A DNA stretch of 8,513 nucleotides from NCBI GenBank assembly GCA_024762745.1, contig JANTGV010000032.1:1-8513 (forward strand), given 5' to 3'. The stretch comes from Sulfurimonas sp. GTDB taxonomy: Bacteria; Campylobacterota; Campylobacteria; Campylobacterales; Sulfurimonadaceae. Every line of letters begins with the position of its first letter. Position 1 is the first letter of the stretch. Below the pieces are notes generated by a model that was not told the DNA's origin, ran no database searches, and saw nothing but the letters and a program-made list of their open reading frames with translations. This document shows, in pieces, positions 6,624-8,513 of the stretch. A program made the position numbers and the translations under genes.

Positions 6624-7814
6624 CTACTTAATAACAATTCCACCAGTCATCGTTGCATGAAATTTACAACGGTAAGCACTTAATTGATCTGCTAAGGCTT
6701 GTGTTAATGTGAAGGCTATTGTTCCTGCATTATCATCACTGAAGTTAACGTCAGCATCGGCTTCAAAAGAACCAACGCCACTACCCATTCCAAGCAATAA
6801 ATTTCCTACATTATCATTAAGCTCAAAAGGATGGCCATTAAAGTCAGTCACTTTAAACGTATAACGTTGACCAACAGAAAGGTGAAGTGTCGGATCTGCT
6901 GCATTAACGGCTGCTACACTTTCGTGAGAACTTGCAGTAATAATGTAGTCTGACGCACCAACATTTCCAAAGGTTAAGCTTGTAGTATCTGTAGATGAAA
7001 GTTCAACAAGATGCCACACCCCTTTGACCCAATCTCCATTGGTATCACTCTCTTTAAGGTCATTAGCAAAAAAGTAGAGTGGTTTTCCTTTATATGCAAC
7101 TTGTGGAACACCATCAGTACGTATTACCGTTGTAAACTTAGAGGTATCGATCCACTCTAAAGTACCTAATGTGTCAATGTCTGTAGAAAATGGTGGCCAA
7201 ATAACTGCACAGTCACCATAACAATTACTTTCATTTTCAGTATCGTTATCAAAAGTGTAAAGTGCAAAATTATTATCTGCCGTGAGGTAAGACTGTGTGC
7301 GTGGATTGTCTGAAAGTTTGGTGCCCACTAAAGTTTCATCAAAACTGTGATGCGGATAGACTAGGTGCCATACTGTACCTATATTGTCACCATTGACATC
7401 GCCCTTTACAAAATCTTTAAACCAGTAGTATAAAGGGTGTTGGAGATAAGTAGAATGGTCAACATGTGGTGTTGCAAGTCCAAAATCACCTCCACTCGCA
7501 CTATCATCTAAGGTGCTATATACCGGCCATCGGTCAATACATGATTCTGTTTCATTTGGACCTTGTACGTCACTACAATTACTGACACCGAGGGTGTCTT
7601 TATCAAAAGTGTAGAGTGATAAGTCATTATCTTCAGATATAAGATACTTTACTCCGCGGCTTGCAGAAGTAAGCTGTGCTTGAGCAGGAGTACCTGTTTC
7701 AATGTTCGTTTGTTCAGGGTTTTGGTTGGAACTATCTGAATTATTAGTGTTACCACCGCAACCAATAAGCAACATTCCTGTTGCAACAGAGAGTGTGAGT
7801 AGAGATGTTTTCAT
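6624..7814 (-). CDS. Envelope lipoprotein: two COG4315-type repeats plus cupredoxin domain
   Basis: 396 residues. A lipobox (LLIGC, lipidated Cys19) and a Ser/Asn-rich tether to about residue 45 point to an outer-membrane-anchored protein. Two similar units follow. At about 57-152 and 176-271 each has SLYTFDKDT or ALYTFDNDT, two cysteines (80/92 and 198/202), a WPVYS or WPPFS motif, HPLYYW or KPLYFF, NGD, and an ending VWHLV. This is the pattern of the secreted lipoprotein repeat family (PF03640/COG4315). Residues about 285-396 form a plastocyanin-like domain with candidate type-1 copper ligands His328 (GHPFEL), Cys383, His386 and Met389 (YRCKFHATM). An electron-transfer or copper-binding role is likely; the partner is unknown. 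AAGGA at 7821-7825 sets the start. Its promoter carries the same repeat as the porin operon. Confidence 0.85.
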   Translation of the reverse strand: MKTSLLTLSVATGMLLIGCGGNTNNSDSSNQNPEQTNIETGTPAQAQLTSASRGVKYLISEDNDLSLYTFDKDTLGVSNCSDVQGPNETESCIDRWPVYSTLDDSASGGDFGLATPHVDHSTYLQHPLYYWFKDFVKGDVNGDNIGTVWHLVYPHHSFDETLVGTKLSDNPRTQSYLTADNNFALYTFDNDTENESNCYGDCAVIWPPFSTDIDTLGTLEWIDTSKFTTVIRTDGVPQVAYKGKPLYFFANDLKESDTNGDWVKGVWHLVELSSTDTTSLTFGNVGASDYIITASSHESVAAVNAADPTLHLSVGQRYTFKVTDFNGHPFELNDNVGNLLLGMGSGVGSFEADADVNFSDDNAGTIAFTLTQALADQLSAYRCKFHATMTGGIVIK

Positions 7815-7843
7815 TGTCTTTCCTTGAGTTAAATTTCGAGAAG

Positions 7844-7849
7844 AGTATA
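7844..7849 (-). promoter_or_regulatory. -10 element of the lipoprotein gene
   Basis: TATACT on the minus strand, beginning 9 nt after the direct repeat at 7859-7876, the same spacing as at the porin promoter. Transcription would start near 7837, leaving a leader of about 23 nt that includes the AAGGA ribosome site. Confidence 0.55.
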
Positions 7850-7858
7850 AAATAAAGG

Positions 7859-7876
7859 TATGAATTATTTATGAAC
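7859..7876 (-). promoter_or_regulatory. Tandem direct repeat (operator copy 3), upstream of the copper lipoprotein
   Basis: Read on the minus strand: GTTCATA, 4 nt (AATA), ATTCATA. The inner 17 bases are identical to those upstream of the porin operon 6.1 kb away, although the two genes differ in sequence and strand. The repeat overlaps the -35 position and points toward the lipoprotein gene. It is the likely binding site of the OmpR-family regulator (inference). Confidence 0.7.
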
Positions 7877-8393
7877 TTTTTGGTGCTATCGTCAATAATC
7901 AGTTTGTTTTTGCTACGTTTGATTTGGATGAATCCATCTTGATTATTATATTTATACACATTAAAAAGAAGATTGTGCAAAAGCTTTATATGCGTTTGAC
8001 CTTCTTATATCTATAAATGTCTCAAATGAAAAAATGTCAGACTTGGAATATAGCTATAGCACACGTTTGGACTCGGAAAGAGAAAAAACTATTTATTCTC
8101 CCAAAGATATTACCTTTGGTGAAGATGCCTCTTTCATATATTTGTAGATTTGCCTACATATTTTATTATCAAAACATCTCGATACTTACACTTCATAGAC
8201 AATACAACATTAGTATCAAGTAAACTATCCGTTAGTTTGGTGGTGATATTAAGAAGTGTTATGATTTTATAAAATGAAAAAGCCATGAATTTATTAAGAT
8301 ACTGATTGATAAGCATCAAATTGGCTATGCAATTTAGTTTTTATATTATGGCTAATATGTAACGATGAATAGCCCATAAAAAGTTTTAGAGTT
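7877..8393. other. Right intergenic region, no convincing gene
   Basis: About 500 nt of AT-rich DNA between the lipoprotein promoter and the end of the cadherin-like gene. Small open stretches exist on both strands: plus strand, from after a TAA to a TAG near 8149, including an ATG at 8034 followed by protein-like codons; minus strand, around 7880-7980 and 8134-8319. None has a ribosome site, a recognisable domain or a clean end. They may be remains of decayed genes. An imperfect stem-loop is listed at 8346-8379. No RNA gene is recognised. Confidence 0.5.
8346..8379 (-). terminator. Imperfect stem-loop after the cadherin-like gene
   Basis: TTATGGCTA (8346-8354) pairs with the segment 8370-8379 in nine base pairs with one bulged C, around a 15-nt loop. 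It lies 15 nt past the stop of the minus-strand gene at the right edge, so it could mark its transcript end. No T-run follows; weak evidence. Confidence 0.3.
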
Positions 8394-8513
8394 TTACTCA
8401 ACCCTTACCGTAATATCACGGCGGACACTGTTTAGTTCACTATCTGTTGCTACCACTTCAATCTCATAAACATTATCAACATTGGCATCAGTCGGTGTGG
8501 CTAAGCTTGGCAC
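8394..8513 (-). CDS. C-terminal end of a cadherin-like repeat protein (partial)
   Basis: The last 39 codons and TAA of a gene running off the right edge. The residues include PTDANVDNVYEIEVVATDSE, then LNSVRRDITVRVE at the C-terminus. This is the closing half of a bacterial cadherin or Ig-like repeat (D-x-DN-x-YE-x-x-V-x-ATD, then a final V-x-V strand), as found in large secreted or surface adhesins. The chain ends immediately after the last strand, with no visible sorting tail or membrane anchor. No link to the redox and signalling genes is evident, and the gap of about 500 nt suggests a separate unit. Confidence 0.7.
   Translation of the reverse strand: MPSLATPTDANVDNVYEIEVVATDSELNSVRRDITVRVE

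Noticed and set aside
7750..7980. Minus-strand 76-codon open frame overlapping the lipoprotein start
   Set aside because: It runs through the promoter, operator and signal-peptide codons of the better-supported lipoprotein gene and has no ribosome site.
8017..8223. Plus-strand 68-codon open frame
   Set aside because: No ribosome site, odd composition and no recognisable domain. An alternative frame in the same stretch looks equally protein-like.
8273..8289. TTCATG-N5-TTCATT on the minus strand, same 11-bp period as the operator
   Set aside because: Both half-sites differ from the consensus at the last base, there is no good -10 at the 9-nt spacing, and no gene follows. Probably chance in AT-rich DNA.
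8134..8319. Minus-strand open frame containing DSLLDTNVVL, like the start of a PIN-domain toxin
   Set aside because: The motif sits mid-frame after an unrelated AT-rich leader, there is no ribosome site, and the rest of a PIN domain with its acidic residues is missing. Chance or an unrecognisable remnant.
1..8513. CRISPR arrays, tRNA or rRNA genes, transposases, insertion sequences
   Set aside because: No regularly spaced repeats, tRNA-like folds, rRNA motifs or transposase motifs were seen on either strand.

Overview
The window is AT-rich bacterial DNA with tightly packed genes: gaps of 1 to 9 nt, and one 1-nt overlap. The gene mix is a lipoprotein c-type cytochrome, small beta-barrels, a porin followed by a stand-alone PstS-like protein and histidine kinase, and a lipoprotein with a plastocyanin-like end. 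This suits a Gram-negative bacterium, most likely a Campylobacterota member of the Sulfurimonas/Sulfurovum/Sulfurospirillum kind. That placement is an inference from gene style, not from a marker gene.

Layout. Positions 1-501 hold no convincing gene, but contain several stem-loops and one short open stretch. Positions 502-1635 (minus strand) are a two-gene operon: a DUF5777-like outer-membrane beta-barrel and, downstream of it, a monohaem cytochrome c lipoprotein. Positions 1636-1798 are a divergent promoter region. Positions 1799-6590 (plus strand) are a six-gene operon: porin, small PstS-like periplasmic protein, membrane histidine kinase, OmpR-family response regulator, soluble sensorless histidine kinase, and a receiver-only response regulator. 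A perfect 9-bp stem-loop at 6596-6618 separates it from a convergent gene at 6624-7814 (minus). That gene encodes a lipoprotein with two COG4315-type repeats and a C-terminal type-1-copper (cupredoxin) domain. Positions 7815-8393 hold its promoter and no convincing gene. The right edge (8394-8513, minus) is the 3' end of a cadherin-like repeat protein.

The most interesting signal is an 18-bp tandem direct repeat, (A/G)TTCATA-N4-ATTCA(T/G)A, with an 11-bp period. One copy lies upstream of each of the three main transcription units and reads in the direction of the gene. The inner 17 bases are identical at the porin and lipoprotein promoters, and match 14/17 at the beta-barrel/cytochrome promoter. 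At the two identical sites the repeat ends exactly 9 nt before a good -10 hexamer (TATAAT and TATACT) and takes the place of the -35 element. This is the geometry of a PhoB/OmpR-type activator box. The only DNA-binding regulator in the window is the OmpR-family protein at 4714-5376, encoded by one of the target operons.

The simplest reading is a self-contained, autoregulated envelope system. The porin and periplasmic binding protein supply or present a solute, the kinases and regulators form a branched phosphorelay, and the OmpR-type regulator switches on its own operon plus two envelope redox units (beta-barrel with cytochrome c; copper lipoprotein). The signal and the redox substrate cannot be read from the sequence.
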